DNA of 64,000 nucleotides, from NCBI RefSeq assembly GCF_900129405.1, contig NZ_FQVQ01000015.1:16920-80919 (forward strand). Reading direction: 5' to 3'. A program made the translations under genes and the position numbers. This DNA comes from Flavobacterium fontis (lineage in GTDB: Bacteria; Bacteroidota; Bacteroidia; Flavobacteriales; Flavobacteriaceae). The notes under the pieces are model-generated. The model was not told the origin of the DNA and searched no databases. It saw nothing but the letters and a program-made list of their open reading frames with translations. Shown piece by piece: positions 1 to 8,678 of the stretch. Position 1 is the first letter of the stretch. Each line of letters begins with the position of its first letter.

Positions 1-1890
1 AAAAGGGCGTTTGCCAAAAATAGCCTCCAAATCATCTTTAAAAATCACTTCTTTTTCAATTAAGATATCGGCCAACTGCAACAATTTCTCTTTGTTTTCC
101 TTGAGTAATTGAATAGCTCGTTGGTATTGTCCTTCCACCAAAGCAGAGATTTCTTTATCAATCAAAACAGCCGTTTCTTCCGAATAAGGTTTGCTAAAGT
201 TATACTCCGATTGACCGCTGGAATCGTAGTAGGTAATGTTTCCAATTTTGTCATTCAAGCCGTAAATGGTGACCATAGCTCGTGCTTGACGCGTCACTTT
301 TTCGAGGTCGGAAAGCGCTCCTGTAGAAATCGTATCGAAAACAACTTCTTCGGCCGCACGACCTCCCATGGTAGCACACATTTCATCCAACATTTGGTTG
401 GGACGAACAATCAAACGCTCTTCGGGAAGATACCAAGCCGCGCCCAAACTTTGTCCACGGGGAACAATCGTTACTTTGATGAGTGGTGCCGCATGTTCGA
501 GCATCCAACTCACTGTAGCATGACCCGCCTCGTGAACGGCAATAGCTCGTTTTTCCTCAGGAGTAACGATTTTATTTTTCTTTTCTAAACCGCCTACAAT
601 ACGATCAACAGCATCCAAAAAGTCTTGGCGTTCTACCTGGGTCTTATTTTTACGCGCAGCAATCAAAGCCGCTTCGTTACATACATTGGCAATGTCAGCT
701 CCCGAAAAACCTGGGGTTTGTTTCGCTAGGAACTCCGTGTCCAAATCGTCAGCCTTCTTTAAAGGTGTCAAGTGAACTTCGAAAATTTCCTTACGCTCGC
801 GAATGTCTGGTAAGTCAACGTAAATCTGACGGTCAAAACGACCGGCTCGCATCAATGCTTTATCCAAAATATCGGCTCGGTTGGTCGCTGCCAATACGAT
901 GACATGCGTGTTTGTACCGAATCCGTCCATCTCTGTGAGCAACTGATTGAGTGTGTTTTCGCGTTCGTCATTGGAACCTGAAAAATTGTTTTTTCCACGC
1001 GCGCGCCCCACAGCATCAATTTCATCAATAAAAATAATAGCCGGTGATTTATCTTTTGCTTGTTTGAACAAATCGCGAACACGTGAAGCGCCCACCCCGA
1101 CAAACATCTCAACAAAGTCAGACCCTGAAAGGGAGAAGAAGGGCACTTTAGCCTCTCCCGCCACTGCTTTGGCCAATAAGGTTTTTCCTGTTCCTGGAGG
1201 CCCAACCAGTAAAGCTCCTTTAGGGATTTTACCACCGAGCGCAGTATACTTTTCGGGATTCTTTAAAAATTCCACAATCTCTTGGACTTCTTCTTTGGCG
1301 CCTTCCAGTCCTGCAACGTCTTTAAACGTAACTTTAACATCATTTTTTTCGTCAAACAAACGCGCTTTTGATTTTCCGATGTTAAAAATTTGTCCGCCGC
1401 CACCGCCAGCACCACCCGAAGCCATTCGTCGCATGAAATACAACCATACCCCAATAAGGATGATAAGAGGTAAGAAGTTAATAAAGTATTCTGACCAATC
1501 ACTTTTTTGTTGAAAATCATAAGAAACTAACTGTTTCTTCTTTACGGCTTCCGCTAGCTCTTTTTGAAACAGTTCGTCATTTCCGATATCAAAAGTGTAA
1601 TGAGGACCTTTATTTACGGTTCCAAATACATCTTTGGCTACTTTTTGGTGTTTTTTCTCTTTCAGCGCTTTTTCGTTAAGATACGCTTCAGCTTTCGTTT
1701 TGTTGTAAACAATCACTTTTTGTACCTCACCGCGTTTTAACATGTCGTCAAATTGTGAGACGCTTATTTTAGAATAATCCTGAATGGTAGAACCTCCAAT
1801 CATGTTCAATACAATGAGCATGAATAAGATAGCGCCAGTAATCCACCAGGGGCTAAATTTTATACCGTTTGGTTTTTTATCTTCAGACAT
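1..1890 (-). CDS. ftsH: ATP-dependent zinc metalloprotease FtsH (3' end cut by window)
   Basis: Membrane-anchored AAA+ protease that degrades damaged membrane proteins and selected cytosolic substrates. From the ATG at 1890, 630 codons are visible and the frame runs off the left edge, so the C-terminal residues are missing. Visible in order: a membrane segment (about residues 14-33), an extracytoplasmic stretch, a second membrane segment (about 136-152), a Gly-rich linker, Walker A GPPGTGKT (230-237), Walker B with IDEIDA, and the zinc site HEAGH (453-457). It starts 22 bases after the rsfS stop, so the two are probably co-transcribed. The family assignment is certain. Confidence 0.98.
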   Translation of the reverse strand, partial: MSEDKKPNGIKFSPWWITGAILFMLIVLNMIGGSTIQDYSKISVSQFDDMLKRGEVQKVIVYNKTKAEAYLNEKALKEKKHQKVAKDVFGTVNKGPHYTFDIGNDELFQKELAEAVKKKQLVSYDFQQKSDWSEYFINFLPLIILIGVWLYFMRRMASGGAGGGGGQIFNIGKSKARLFDEKNDVKVTFKDVAGLEGAKEEVQEIVEFLKNPEKYTALGGKIPKGALLVGPPGTGKTLLAKAVAGEAKVPFFSLSGSDFVEMFVGVGASRVRDLFKQAKDKSPAIIFIDEIDAVGRARGKNNFSGSNDERENTLNQLLTEMDGFGTNTHVIVLAATNRADILDKALMRAGRFDRQIYVDLPDIRERKEIFEVHLTPLKKADDLDTEFLAKQTPGFSGADIANVCNEAALIAARKNKTQVERQDFLDAVDRIVGGLEKKNKIVTPEEKRAIAVHEAGHATVSWMLEHAAPLIKVTIVPRGQSLGAAWYLPEERLIVRPNQMLDEMCATMGGRAAEEVVFDTISTGALSDLEKVTRQARAMVTIYGLNDKIGNITYYDSSGQSEYNFSKPYSEETAVLIDKEISALVEGQYQRAIQLLKENKEKLLQLADILIEKEVIFKDDLEAIFGKRPF

Positions 1891-1912
1891 AATTTACTTG
1901 GGTTCCTTGTTT

Positions 1913-2284
1913 TTAGTATTGCGTTTCAATTCGGGTCATTTTGGCATCTCCCCACAATCCTTCAATGTTATAATACTCACGGGGCTCTTTTTGGAAAACG
2001 TGGACCACGATAGAAACATAATCCATCAATACCCACTCTCCATTTTCTGTTCCTTCTACATGCCAAGGTTTTTCTTTAAATTCTTTAGAAACAACTTTTT
2101 GAATTGAATTTACGATTGCATTCACTTGTGTATTGGAAGAGCCTGTGCACAAAACAAAATAATCACAAACTGCGGTGTCAATTTCTCTTAAATCTAAAAG
2201 GTCAATCTCGTTCCCTTTTACTTCTTCGATTCCTTTTATAATGCCCGCCAATAGGACATCGGTACTCACTTCTTTTTTTATCAT
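1913..2284 (-). CDS. rsfS: Ribosomal silencing factor RsfS
   Basis: A 123-residue RsfS/Iojap protein. The family binds ribosomal protein L14 on the 50S subunit and blocks subunit joining when nutrients are scarce. The typical core is visible: DYFVLCTGSSNTQVNAI (about residues 41-57), WHVEG and GEWVLMDY. The length matches the family. It is first in a reverse-strand pair with ftsH and diverges from birA. A Bacteroidetes -7 element reads TACCTTTG on this strand at 2313-2306. Confidence 0.95.
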   Translation of the reverse strand: MIKKEVSTDVLLAGIIKGIEEVKGNEIDLLDLREIDTAVCDYFVLCTGSSNTQVNAIVNSIQKVVSKEFKEKPWHVEGTENGEWVLMDYVSIVVHVFQKEPREYYNIEGLWGDAKMTRIETQY

Positions 2285-2305
2285 TTAAAACTGCTTCTTA
2301 TTTTG

Positions 2306-2335
2306 CAAAGGTATTATTTTTTGTCATTATTTTTG
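2306..2335. promoter_or_regulatory. Divergent promoter region, rsfS / birA
   Basis: Two matches to the Bacteroidetes -7 element TAnnTTTG lie back to back: TACCTTTG on the reverse strand (2313-2306, towards rsfS) and TATTTTTG on the forward strand (2328-2335, towards birA). For birA a TTG lies 22 bases upstream of the -7. No convincing TTG was found for rsfS. This is a motif match only. Confidence 0.5.
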
Positions 2336-2379
2336 AGGCTTAACAGAAGTTTAAATCCGAAAATTTACCCCTTTGTCCT

Positions 2380-3111
2380 ATGCAGTTAATCAAACTCGAT
2401 GCCATAGATTCGACCAATGATTTTTTAAAAGCGTTGGCACGTGCTAAACCCTTGGAAAATTATACCACAGTACTTGCGCATCAGCAAACCAACGGCAAGG
2501 GACAACGCGGGGCACGTTGGCTTTCGGAACCGGGTAGTAATTTGATAATGAGTGTTTTGATTCATAATCATCGCGTTCCTACTTCGGCTGTTTTTCATCT
2601 TAATGTAGCGGTTGCCATCAGTCTTTTAAAAGTCTTACAACGCTATCACATTCCTGATTTAAGTATAAAATGGCCCAACGACATTTTGTCAGGTAATCAA
2701 AAGTTGGGGGGTATATTGATTGAGAATTTGATCAAATCCGATCAATCTTGGGAGGCTGTGGTTGGTATCGGACTCAATGTACACCAAAAAGACTTTAAGG
2801 AGTTGCCCAAAGCGACTTCACTTTATAACATTTCACAACAGTCCTTTGGCATTGAACAGCTTGCACAGGAAATCGTTGCCGAATGTCGGGAGAACTATGT
2901 TTATGTAGCCCAACAAGAGGTAGCGACGCTATGGCACATTTACCATGCTCATTTGTTTCGAAAAGGGGTTCCTTCTGCCTTTGAATTGCCCAATGGACAG
3001 CGGTTTATGGGAAAGATACTGGAAGTTACCACTGAAGGGCAATTGGTTCTCGAAGATGAATGGGAAACGATACGCCATTTTGACCTCAAAGAAATCCAAT
3101 TATTGTATTAA
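2380..3111 (+). CDS. birA: Biotin--[acetyl-CoA-carboxylase] ligase
   Basis: Attaches biotin to the carrier protein of acetyl-CoA carboxylase by way of biotinyl-AMP. The 243-residue protein has only the catalytic and C-terminal domains. The N-terminal helix-turn-helix of E. coli BirA is absent, so it should not act as a repressor. Visible motifs are GKGQRGARWLS (about residues 38-48, the biotin/ATP loop), KWPNDIL (about 101-107) and KLGGILIE (about 111-118). It ends at a hairpin shared with the convergent SRPBCC gene. Confidence 0.95.
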   Translation: MQLIKLDAIDSTNDFLKALARAKPLENYTTVLAHQQTNGKGQRGARWLSEPGSNLIMSVLIHNHRVPTSAVFHLNVAVAISLLKVLQRYHIPDLSIKWPNDILSGNQKLGGILIENLIKSDQSWEAVVGIGLNVHQKDFKELPKATSLYNISQQSFGIEQLAQEIVAECRENYVYVAQQEVATLWHIYHAHLFRKGVPSAFELPNGQRFMGKILEVTTEGQLVLEDEWETIRHFDLKEIQLLY

Positions 3112-3141
3112 AAAAAAACCGACTCTACAGTCGGTTTTTTT
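3112..3141. terminator. Bidirectional intrinsic terminator
   Basis: An 8-bp stem AACCGACT / AGTCGGTT with a 4-base loop is flanked by an A-run on the left and a T-run on the right. It can therefore serve birA (forward) and the SRPBCC gene (reverse). Confidence 0.85.
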
Positions 3142-3146
3142 AACTT

Positions 3147-3539
3147 TTATAGTTTTCCCATATTGGAAGAAAGTGTTTCTAGAAATTTGGTAATAGGCCC
3201 TTTGACCATCATTGCCATCATCGCATTGAATTCGCCTTCAAATTGTAATTGAACAGTAGAAGATGCTTCTCCTGTACCTTCGAGGTGTGCGATTAAAGTG
3301 AAAGGGACTTTGTCGCTCGCAGCGCCCAATTTGATATAGCTGTGGGGCGTTTGCTCCTTTAAACGTAATTTGATTTCAGGCATACCGCTTAAACCAAACA
3401 AAAAGGTATTTTCATCGGTTACTTCAAATTTAGCGATATTTTCAGGCATCAATTTTTCAAAGTTTTTGACATCTGTCAAGGCGTTGAAAAGGTATTCGGC
3501 CGATTTTGGTACGGTTACTTTGGGACTTTCTAATTGCAT
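3147..3539 (-). CDS. SRPBCC-fold protein (START-like)
   Basis: A 130-residue protein of the helix-grip SRPBCC superfamily, which usually binds a lipid or other hydrophobic ligand. The start is the ATG at 3539 (MQLESPKVTV...). A longer reading from upstream would run into pyrE. The pattern PKSAEYLFNALTDVKNFEKL and the amphipathic C-terminal helix fit the superfamily. The ATG lies 5 bases beyond the pyrE stop, so the two are probably translationally coupled. This pairing with pyrE suggests a housekeeping role, but the ligand is unknown. Confidence 0.85.
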   Translation of the reverse strand: MQLESPKVTVPKSAEYLFNALTDVKNFEKLMPENIAKFEVTDENTFLFGLSGMPEIKLRLKEQTPHSYIKLGAASDKVPFTLIAHLEGTGEASSTVQLQFEGEFNAMMAMMVKGPITKFLETLSSNMGKL

Positions 3540-3544
3540 ATGTG

Positions 3545-4195
3545 TTATTTTACGGCCACATTCCAAGTATCGGGATGCATACGCCAATCGTGTAAAGTAA
3601 TTAATTCGTTTTCAGTAATGTATTGTTTGGTCACCGCCAAGGGAAGTAAATGCTCGTAATCACTGAGCGTATTTAAATTAACATTTGCTTTTTCAAAGTT
3701 GGCTTGCGCCACAGGAAAACCGTACGAAAAAATTGCGGCCATGCCTTTTACATTCGCTCCGGCTTCTCGAAGTGCCTCGACGGCTAGTAAACTGCTGTTT
3801 CCCGTGCTGATCAAGTCCTCAACAACAACAACATTTTGTCCTTTTTGTAAAAAACCTTCTACTTGGTTTTGACGTCCATGTTTTTTGGGTTCGGGACGCA
3901 CATATACAAAGGGTAGTCCCATTTCTTCGGCTACCAAAATGCCGATGCCAATCGCACCTGTAGCGACACCTGCAATCACATCGGGTTTGCCATAGGTTGC
4001 TTCAATGTGTTTGACAAATTCATCGCGAATATAATTGCGAATCGCTGGAAATGACAAGGTTAGACGGTTGTCACAATAAATGGGAGAATGCCATCCAGAA
4101 GCCCATAAAAAAGGATTTGATGGATTTAATTTAATTGCGTTTATTTGTAGGAGCAATTCGGCGGTTTTCTCGGCTGTTGCGTTACTAAAAATCAT
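3545..4195 (-). CDS. pyrE: Orotate phosphoribosyltransferase
   Basis: Converts orotate and PRPP to orotidine 5'-phosphate in de novo pyrimidine synthesis. The protein has 216 residues from the ATG at 4195 (MIFSNATAEKTAELL). The PRPP-binding loop VVVVEDLISTGNS and the flexible-loop region KKHGRQNQVEG are visible. The start codon lies only 7 bases from the divergent ATG of the NUDIX gene. A perfect -7 element overlaps that divergent start, so the pyrE mRNA may have almost no leader. Confidence 0.96.
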   Translation of the reverse strand: MIFSNATAEKTAELLLQINAIKLNPSNPFLWASGWHSPIYCDNRLTLSFPAIRNYIRDEFVKHIEATYGKPDVIAGVATGAIGIGILVAEEMGLPFVYVRPEPKKHGRQNQVEGFLQKGQNVVVVEDLISTGNSSLLAVEALREAGANVKGMAAIFSYGFPVAQANFEKANVNLNTLSDYEHLLPLAVTKQYITENELITLHDWRMHPDTWNVAVK

Positions 4196-4199
4196 AGTA

Positions 4200-4207
4200 C
4201 AAATGTA
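4200..4207 (-). promoter_or_regulatory. Candidate pyrE -7 element
   Basis: TACATTTG on the reverse strand is a perfect TAnnTTTG match and lies 4 bases upstream of the pyrE ATG. It overlaps the NUDIX start codon (4203-4205). No TTG at 19-base spacing is seen. If used, it would start transcription at or next to the ATG. Confidence 0.45.
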
Positions 4208-4805
4208 TAAAGTTTTTGTGAACGATAAACCACTTTTTTTGACAAACCAAGTGGCCAAAGAAACCGATTTTCAATTGTTTTTATTGGAAAGCATTGACAT
4301 CGAACAGCTTATTGTGAAGATGTTCAACAATAAGATTAAGAAGGCTTATTTGTACTATCCTGACGAAAAGGAAATCTTAAAAAAGGTTAAAGCCAAAATC
4401 CCGGTAAAGAAAGCAGGTGGTGGACTTGTTTACAATCAAAATGGCGAGGTATTGTTTATTTTACGCAATGGGAAATGGGACTTACCCAAGGGTGGCGTTG
4501 AACGTGATGAAGCAATTGATGAAACGGCTTTACGTGAGGTCGAGGAGGAGACGGGTGTACATCCGTTGAAGATTACCCGCAAACTTCAAAAAACATATCA
4601 TATTTTTAAACGGGGTGGTAAATACCGTTTGAAAATTACCCATTGGTTTGAAATGAAAACCCATTTTGAGGGTGTTCCCGTTCCTCAGGCCAATGAAGGA
4701 ATTGAAAAAGTAGCTTGGCTCAATCCCGAGCAAGTGCAGGAAGCTTTGCAGAACTCCTATGAAAATATCAAATTGCTTTTTGAGGAAATAAAAATGCCGC
4801 AATAA
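4203..4805 (+). CDS. NUDIX hydrolase
   Basis: A 200-residue NUDIX family pyrophosphohydrolase. The complete Nudix box (G-x5-E-x7-REVEEETGV) spans residues 97-119. About 60 residues precede the Nudix fold and form a separate N-terminal extension, a layout common in Flavobacteria. The substrate cannot be told from sequence. It diverges from pyrE with only 7 bases between start codons, and its stop is 4 bases from the convergent coaD stop. Confidence 0.93.
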   Translation: MYKVFVNDKPLFLTNQVAKETDFQLFLLESIDIEQLIVKMFNNKIKKAYLYYPDEKEILKKVKAKIPVKKAGGGLVYNQNGEVLFILRNGKWDLPKGGVERDEAIDETALREVEEETGVHPLKITRKLQKTYHIFKRGGKYRLKITHWFEMKTHFEGVPVPQANEGIEKVAWLNPEQVQEALQNSYENIKLLFEEIKMPQ

Positions 4806-4809
4806 TGCA

Positions 4810-5268
4810 TTAAGGTTTTACACGTACTGCCGGAGGGACAAGTACTGTATAATCGCCCCCATTGCGCAATACATCCCTTACAATACTAGAGGAAATGTAG
4901 GAAGTTTTGGAGGCTGTCAAGAGAAAAACAGTCTCAATTTTGGACAGTTTTCGGTTGGTATGGGCAATGGCTTTTTCAAATTCAAAGTCCGCTGGATTTC
5001 GTAATCCACGCAATATAAAATCCGCTTTTTCCTTTTTACACAAGTCGATGGTCAAGCCTTCGTAAGTAATAACGCGTACTTTGGGTTCGTGCTGAAAAGT
5101 TTCTTCTATAAAACGTTTGCGCTCTTCCAAGCTAAACATGTATTTTTTTTCGGCATTGACGCCAATAGCCACAATAACTTCATCAAATAAGGATACGCCG
5201 CGTTGTATAATGTCGTAATGTCCTAAAGTGATCGGGTCGAAGGAACCTGGGAAAATTGCTCGTTTCAT
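4810..5268 (-). CDS. coaD: Phosphopantetheine adenylyltransferase
   Basis: Fourth step of coenzyme A synthesis: adenylates 4'-phosphopantetheine. At 152 residues it has the usual length. Visible are the N-terminal nucleotidyltransferase motif GSFDPITLGHYD (the HxGH-type site, here TLGH), RGLRNPADFEFE and the C-terminal YISSSIVRDV. It follows the zinc-ribbon gene and ddl on the same strand. Confidence 0.97.
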   Translation of the reverse strand: MKRAIFPGSFDPITLGHYDIIQRGVSLFDEVIVAIGVNAEKKYMFSLEERKRFIEETFQHEPKVRVITYEGLTIDLCKKEKADFILRGLRNPADFEFEKAIAHTNRKLSKIETVFLLTASKTSYISSSIVRDVLRNGGDYTVLVPPAVRVKP

Positions 5269-5302
5269 AGCCTCAGTAAAAAAGTTTTGTAAAGTTAGCG
5301 AA

Positions 5303-5926
5303 TTAGAATGAATTCAACTTTGATTTTTCAATCCCTTCAATGTAACCTTTAGTTTCCATAGTATTCAGGTCGCTCAATGTTAATGTCTCCTTCTGTTTAC
5401 TGTAGTTCGACGGTTCATTCAAATCTTCCAAATCAAAAAAAGTATTTTGGATATATGTATTGTGTACAACTTTAAATGTTGGCCCCTTGCGTTCCAAAAT
5501 TTTAAATGAGGAATAATAGCCGTTTTCCGTTTCATAAAAAACTACATCCCCTTTTTGAAGTTGCTCAAGGGGATAGTCGGTATGCGATTTTACATACCAA
5601 TTTTTTATAAAAATACTTAGGGACAATAGTATAACCAAAGAACCAGTAAAAGTCCAAATAGGGAAGAGACGTTTTTGATGAGCTATGGCATCTACAGTAG
5701 TTTTGCAATCTTGGGAGAGCTCTTCATAAGCAATGGGGGCATTGCATGCTGTACAATGGATACTCCCGTGCCTTTTTACTGGAAATAACGGAATCAGCGT
5801 CAGATGCGTATAGTCGCAGTATAATTGTAGTTCTAGGTTGCTGTTGTTCAAATCACAATACGGACATTTCCCTTGTAAGGTACTTTGATATCGAAGGTGA
5901 GTCGTTGTTCCAACAATGACCATCAT
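5303..5926 (-). CDS. Zinc-ribbon membrane protein, unknown function
   Basis: A 207-residue protein with an N-terminal zinc ribbon made of CPYC (residues 21-24) and CTAC (58-61). One membrane segment follows at about 90-108, then a soluble C-terminal domain of about 95 residues with no recognised motif. The first of two consecutive ATG codons (5926) overlaps the ddl stop in the ATGA manner, so translation is probably coupled to ddl. Zinc-ribbon plus one membrane helix is a common architecture of uncharacterised Bacteroidetes proteins. Confidence 0.75.
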   Translation of the reverse strand: MMVIVGTTTHLRYQSTLQGKCPYCDLNNSNLELQLYCDYTHLTLIPLFPVKRHGSIHCTACNAPIAYEELSQDCKTTVDAIAHQKRLFPIWTFTGSLVILLSLSIFIKNWYVKSHTDYPLEQLQKGDVVFYETENGYYSSFKILERKGPTFKVVHNTYIQNTFFDLEDLNEPSNYSKQKETLTLSDLNTMETKGYIEGIEKSKLNSF

Positions 5927-6912
5927 AGCTTAGACCAAATCGGTTTTCGTTCTAAGGCCAACTGAATTTCATTATCCAACAAATCGCCAAACGCCAATTG
6001 GGCAAAAGCGGCTTGTTGTGGGAAGATACTTTGCGGAGAAAGTCCGGGATTGGTATTGATTTCAATAAAATTTGGAATCCCGTCCATAATGATGAAATCG
6101 GTTCTTGAAAAACCGGTCATGCCTAAGGCCTCATAGACTTTTTTGGCGGTTTCCCGCACCCGTTGCTCGGTAGCGGAGTCCAAGCGGGCAGGCGTAATTT
6201 CCTCTGATTTTCCTTGGTATTTGGCTTCATAATCAAAAAAAGCATTCTGAGAAACGATTTCTGTGATACCAAGCACCGTCACTTCGCCTCTGTAGCGCAT
6301 GACTCCCACCGAAACCTCTGTTCCTTTTAAATAGGATTCGATCAAAATCTCAGGGTCTTCCGCAAACGCAAATGCTAAGGCCTTCTCTAGGTCGTTCAAC
6401 GATTGTACCATCGACACCCCTAAGGAACTGCCTGACTGGTTGGGTTTAACAAAAAAAGGAAGACCCAATTCTTCAACCAAAGCCGCGCCAGAAATTGCTT
6501 CGCCTTTGCGAACATAAACCGATTTTGCTTTGGGAATGCCAAACTTCGACAGTACGGAAAGGGTATCTCTTTTGTTGAATGTTAAAGCCGATTGATAAAA
6601 ATTGCACCCGGTATACGGCACATTGACCAATTCCCAATAGGCTTGTAAATGCCCATCTTCGCCAGGTGTTCCGTGAACCGTATTGACCGCTACATCAAAT
6701 TGTATTTTTTGCCCCTTGAGGACACAAGAAAAATCACTTTTGTCGATTGGGTAAGCGACGCCTTCTGCTAAAACATGCCATCCTTCGGGGAGAATATGGA
6801 CTTCAAATGGGGTGTATTTGTTGCGATCCAATTGTGCTAAAATCAATTGACCACTTCGGAGCGATATTACCGATTCATCAGAATATCCGCCCATGACTAC
6901 TGCAACGTTCAT
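5923..6912 (-). CDS. ddl: D-alanine--D-alanine ligase
   Basis: Makes the D-Ala-D-Ala dipeptide of peptidoglycan precursors. The ATP-grasp fold is clear: N-terminal VVMGGYSDESVISLRSG, HGTPGEDG, KPNQSGSSLGV and the C-terminal FIEINTNPGLSPQS. The ATG at 6912 is chosen (MNVAVVMGG, 329 residues). A GTG nine codons upstream (6939) is possible but would add an unusual leader. It diverges from the PASTA gene. Confidence 0.96.
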   Translation of the reverse strand: MNVAVVMGGYSDESVISLRSGQLILAQLDRNKYTPFEVHILPEGWHVLAEGVAYPIDKSDFSCVLKGQKIQFDVAVNTVHGTPGEDGHLQAYWELVNVPYTGCNFYQSALTFNKRDTLSVLSKFGIPKAKSVYVRKGEAISGAALVEELGLPFFVKPNQSGSSLGVSMVQSLNDLEKALAFAFAEDPEILIESYLKGTEVSVGVMRYRGEVTVLGITEIVSQNAFFDYEAKYQGKSEEITPARLDSATEQRVRETAKKVYEALGMTGFSRTDFIIMDGIPNFIEINTNPGLSPQSIFPQQAAFAQLAFGDLLDNEIQLALERKPIWSKL

Positions 6913-6970
6913 TCGGTTTATTTTAATTTCTATTCCCACAAAAATAGCATAAATGTGCCACTAAAAATTA

Positions 6971-6978
6971 TATCTTTG
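6971..6978 (+). promoter_or_regulatory. Candidate -7 element for the PASTA-rluD pair
   Basis: TATCTTTG is a perfect TAnnTTTG match 15 bases upstream of the PASTA gene ATG. No TTG was found at the expected spacing. Confidence 0.45.
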
Positions 6979-6993
6979 TCGAAATTGTTACCT

Positions 6994-7617
6994 ATGAGTT
7001 TACGAAAGTATCTAACGAGTAAAGTGTTTTTTGCCCAAATGGGAGCGGCCTTATTGGTTGTTGGGGTATTGGCTTTTTTCTTTTTTCATTGGATCACCTT
7101 TGTGACAAATCACGGGCAAGAAATTACAGTGCCTAATTTGAGTAAATTAACGCCTGAAGAAGCCGAGGCTAAACTCGATGAGCTCGATCTTGATTATGAA
7201 ATTATCGATACCGTTGATTACATTGCTGACTTTCCTAAGCTTTCTATCGTTCAACAAGAACCCACAGCAGGAAGTAAAGTAAAAGGCGGTCGTACCATTT
7301 ACATCAAGTTGAATGCCTCAACCTATACAATGGTTGCCGTACCTGATTTGATTGAAAAAACCTATCGTCAAGCTGTTCCTACCTTAAAAGCTGTTGGGTT
7401 GCAAGAAGGTGAGATCACTTACAAACCCTACATCGGAAAAGATATGGTTATTGAAATGTGGATGAATGGTAAAAAAATAAAGGAAGGAACTAAGGTACTT
7501 AAATCCTCCAAAATTGATTTGGTTTTGGGCGATGGTAAGTTGGTGTATCAAGAAACCGAAAACGATTCCATACCCGAAATTGAAACCCCTGTAGATACTT
7601 TGACCAATGGACTTTAA
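6994..7617 (+). CDS. PASTA domain membrane protein
   Basis: A 207-residue protein with a short cytoplasmic N-terminus, one membrane segment (about residues 14-34) and two PASTA domains outside (about 43-110 and 117-185). PASTA domains bind muropeptides or beta-lactam-like ligands in kinases and penicillin-binding proteins. Here no kinase or transpeptidase is attached. It lies between ddl and rluD, and its 3' end overlaps rluD by 11 bases. A role in peptidoglycan sensing is inferred from the domain and the ddl neighbour. Confidence 0.88.
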   Translation: MSLRKYLTSKVFFAQMGAALLVVGVLAFFFFHWITFVTNHGQEITVPNLSKLTPEEAEAKLDELDLDYEIIDTVDYIADFPKLSIVQQEPTAGSKVKGGRTIYIKLNASTYTMVAVPDLIEKTYRQAVPTLKAVGLQEGEITYKPYIGKDMVIEMWMNGKKIKEGTKVLKSSKIDLVLGDGKLVYQETENDSIPEIETPVDTLTNGL

Positions 7618-8647
7618 TGAAGAATGGAGTGAACCCGAAGAGGCCCTTTTTGAGCATTTTCGGTTTGAAGTCCCCAAAGGACAAGGGTTGATGCGAATCG
7701 ACAAATATTTACAACTACAAATTCCCAATATTTCACGCAATAAATTACAGAATGCGGCCGACAGCGGTCAGGTTCTTGTCAATGAAACGGCTGTAAAATC
7801 CAATTACAAAGTCAAACCCGATGATGTGATTCGGATTGTTTTATCGCATCCGCCTTTTGAGCATAAAATAATTCCCGAAGATATCCCTCTCGATATCGTT
7901 TATGAAGACGAAGCGTTGGTGGTGATCAATAAACCACCGGGCTTGGTGGTTCACCCTGGCCATGGTAATTATACGGGAACTTTAGTCAATGCCTTGGCCT
8001 ATCATTACGGCAACCGATTGCCACTCAATAGTTCAGAACGTCCAGGTTTGGTGCATCGCATTGATAAAGATACATCAGGATTATTGGTTGTGGCCAAAAC
8101 AGAACAGGCCATGACGCATTTGGCCAAACAATTTGAAGAAAAAACATCTGAACGTGAATATATTGCCTTAGTTTGGGGGAATGTTGTTGATGATGCTGGC
8201 ACGATTGAAGGGAACATTGCTCGTCATGTTCGCGATCGGATGCAAATGGCAGTTTTTGACGATCCTGAAATTGGAAAACATGCGGTAACCCATTACCGTG
8301 TTTTGGAACGTTTTGGGTATGTGACCTTGGTGGCTTGTCAGCTTGAAACCGGTCGTACGCACCAAATACGTGTTCACATGAAACATATTGGACATACCTT
8401 GTTTAATGATGAGCGGTATGGCGGAAATGCCATTTTAAAAGGAACGACATTTACCAAATACAAACAGTTTGTAGAGAATTGCTTCAAAGTGCTTCCTCGT
8501 CAAGCGTTACATGCCAAAACATTAGGATTTATGCATCCGATTAGTAATGAATTTATGCGATTTGATTCGGAAATCCCTCACGATTTAGTCGAATGTATCG
8601 ACAAATGGCGTACCTATTCAAAGTCGCATACCCTAGACGAAGATTAA
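7607..8647 (+). CDS. rluD: RluD-family 23S rRNA pseudouridine synthase
   Basis: Isomerises uridines in 23S rRNA. The 346-residue protein has an S4 RNA-binding domain (about residues 27-85) and the RluA/RluD catalytic motif HRIDKDTSGLLV with the catalytic Asp at 153. QLETGRTHQIRVHMK is typical of the C-terminal part. It overlaps the upstream PASTA gene by 11 bases and ends at a hairpin terminator. Confidence 0.95.
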   Translation: MDFNEEWSEPEEALFEHFRFEVPKGQGLMRIDKYLQLQIPNISRNKLQNAADSGQVLVNETAVKSNYKVKPDDVIRIVLSHPPFEHKIIPEDIPLDIVYEDEALVVINKPPGLVVHPGHGNYTGTLVNALAYHYGNRLPLNSSERPGLVHRIDKDTSGLLVVAKTEQAMTHLAKQFEEKTSEREYIALVWGNVVDDAGTIEGNIARHVRDRMQMAVFDDPEIGKHAVTHYRVLERFGYVTLVACQLETGRTHQIRVHMKHIGHTLFNDERYGGNAILKGTTFTKYKQFVENCFKVLPRQALHAKTLGFMHPISNEFMRFDSEIPHDLVECIDKWRTYSKSHTLDED

Positions 8648-8678
8648 AAAAGCCCCCAACGTTGGAGGCTTATTTTTT
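8648..8678. terminator. Terminator between rluD and the endonuclease gene
   Basis: An imperfect stem AGCCCCCAAC / GTTGGAGGCT (one mismatch) is preceded by an A-run and followed by TATTTTTTAT. It may serve both convergent genes. Confidence 0.7.

Noticed and set aside
947..1513. 188-residue forward frame opposite ftsH
   Set aside because: It is the shadow of the AAA domain coding region. The reverse frame is unambiguous FtsH with all motifs.
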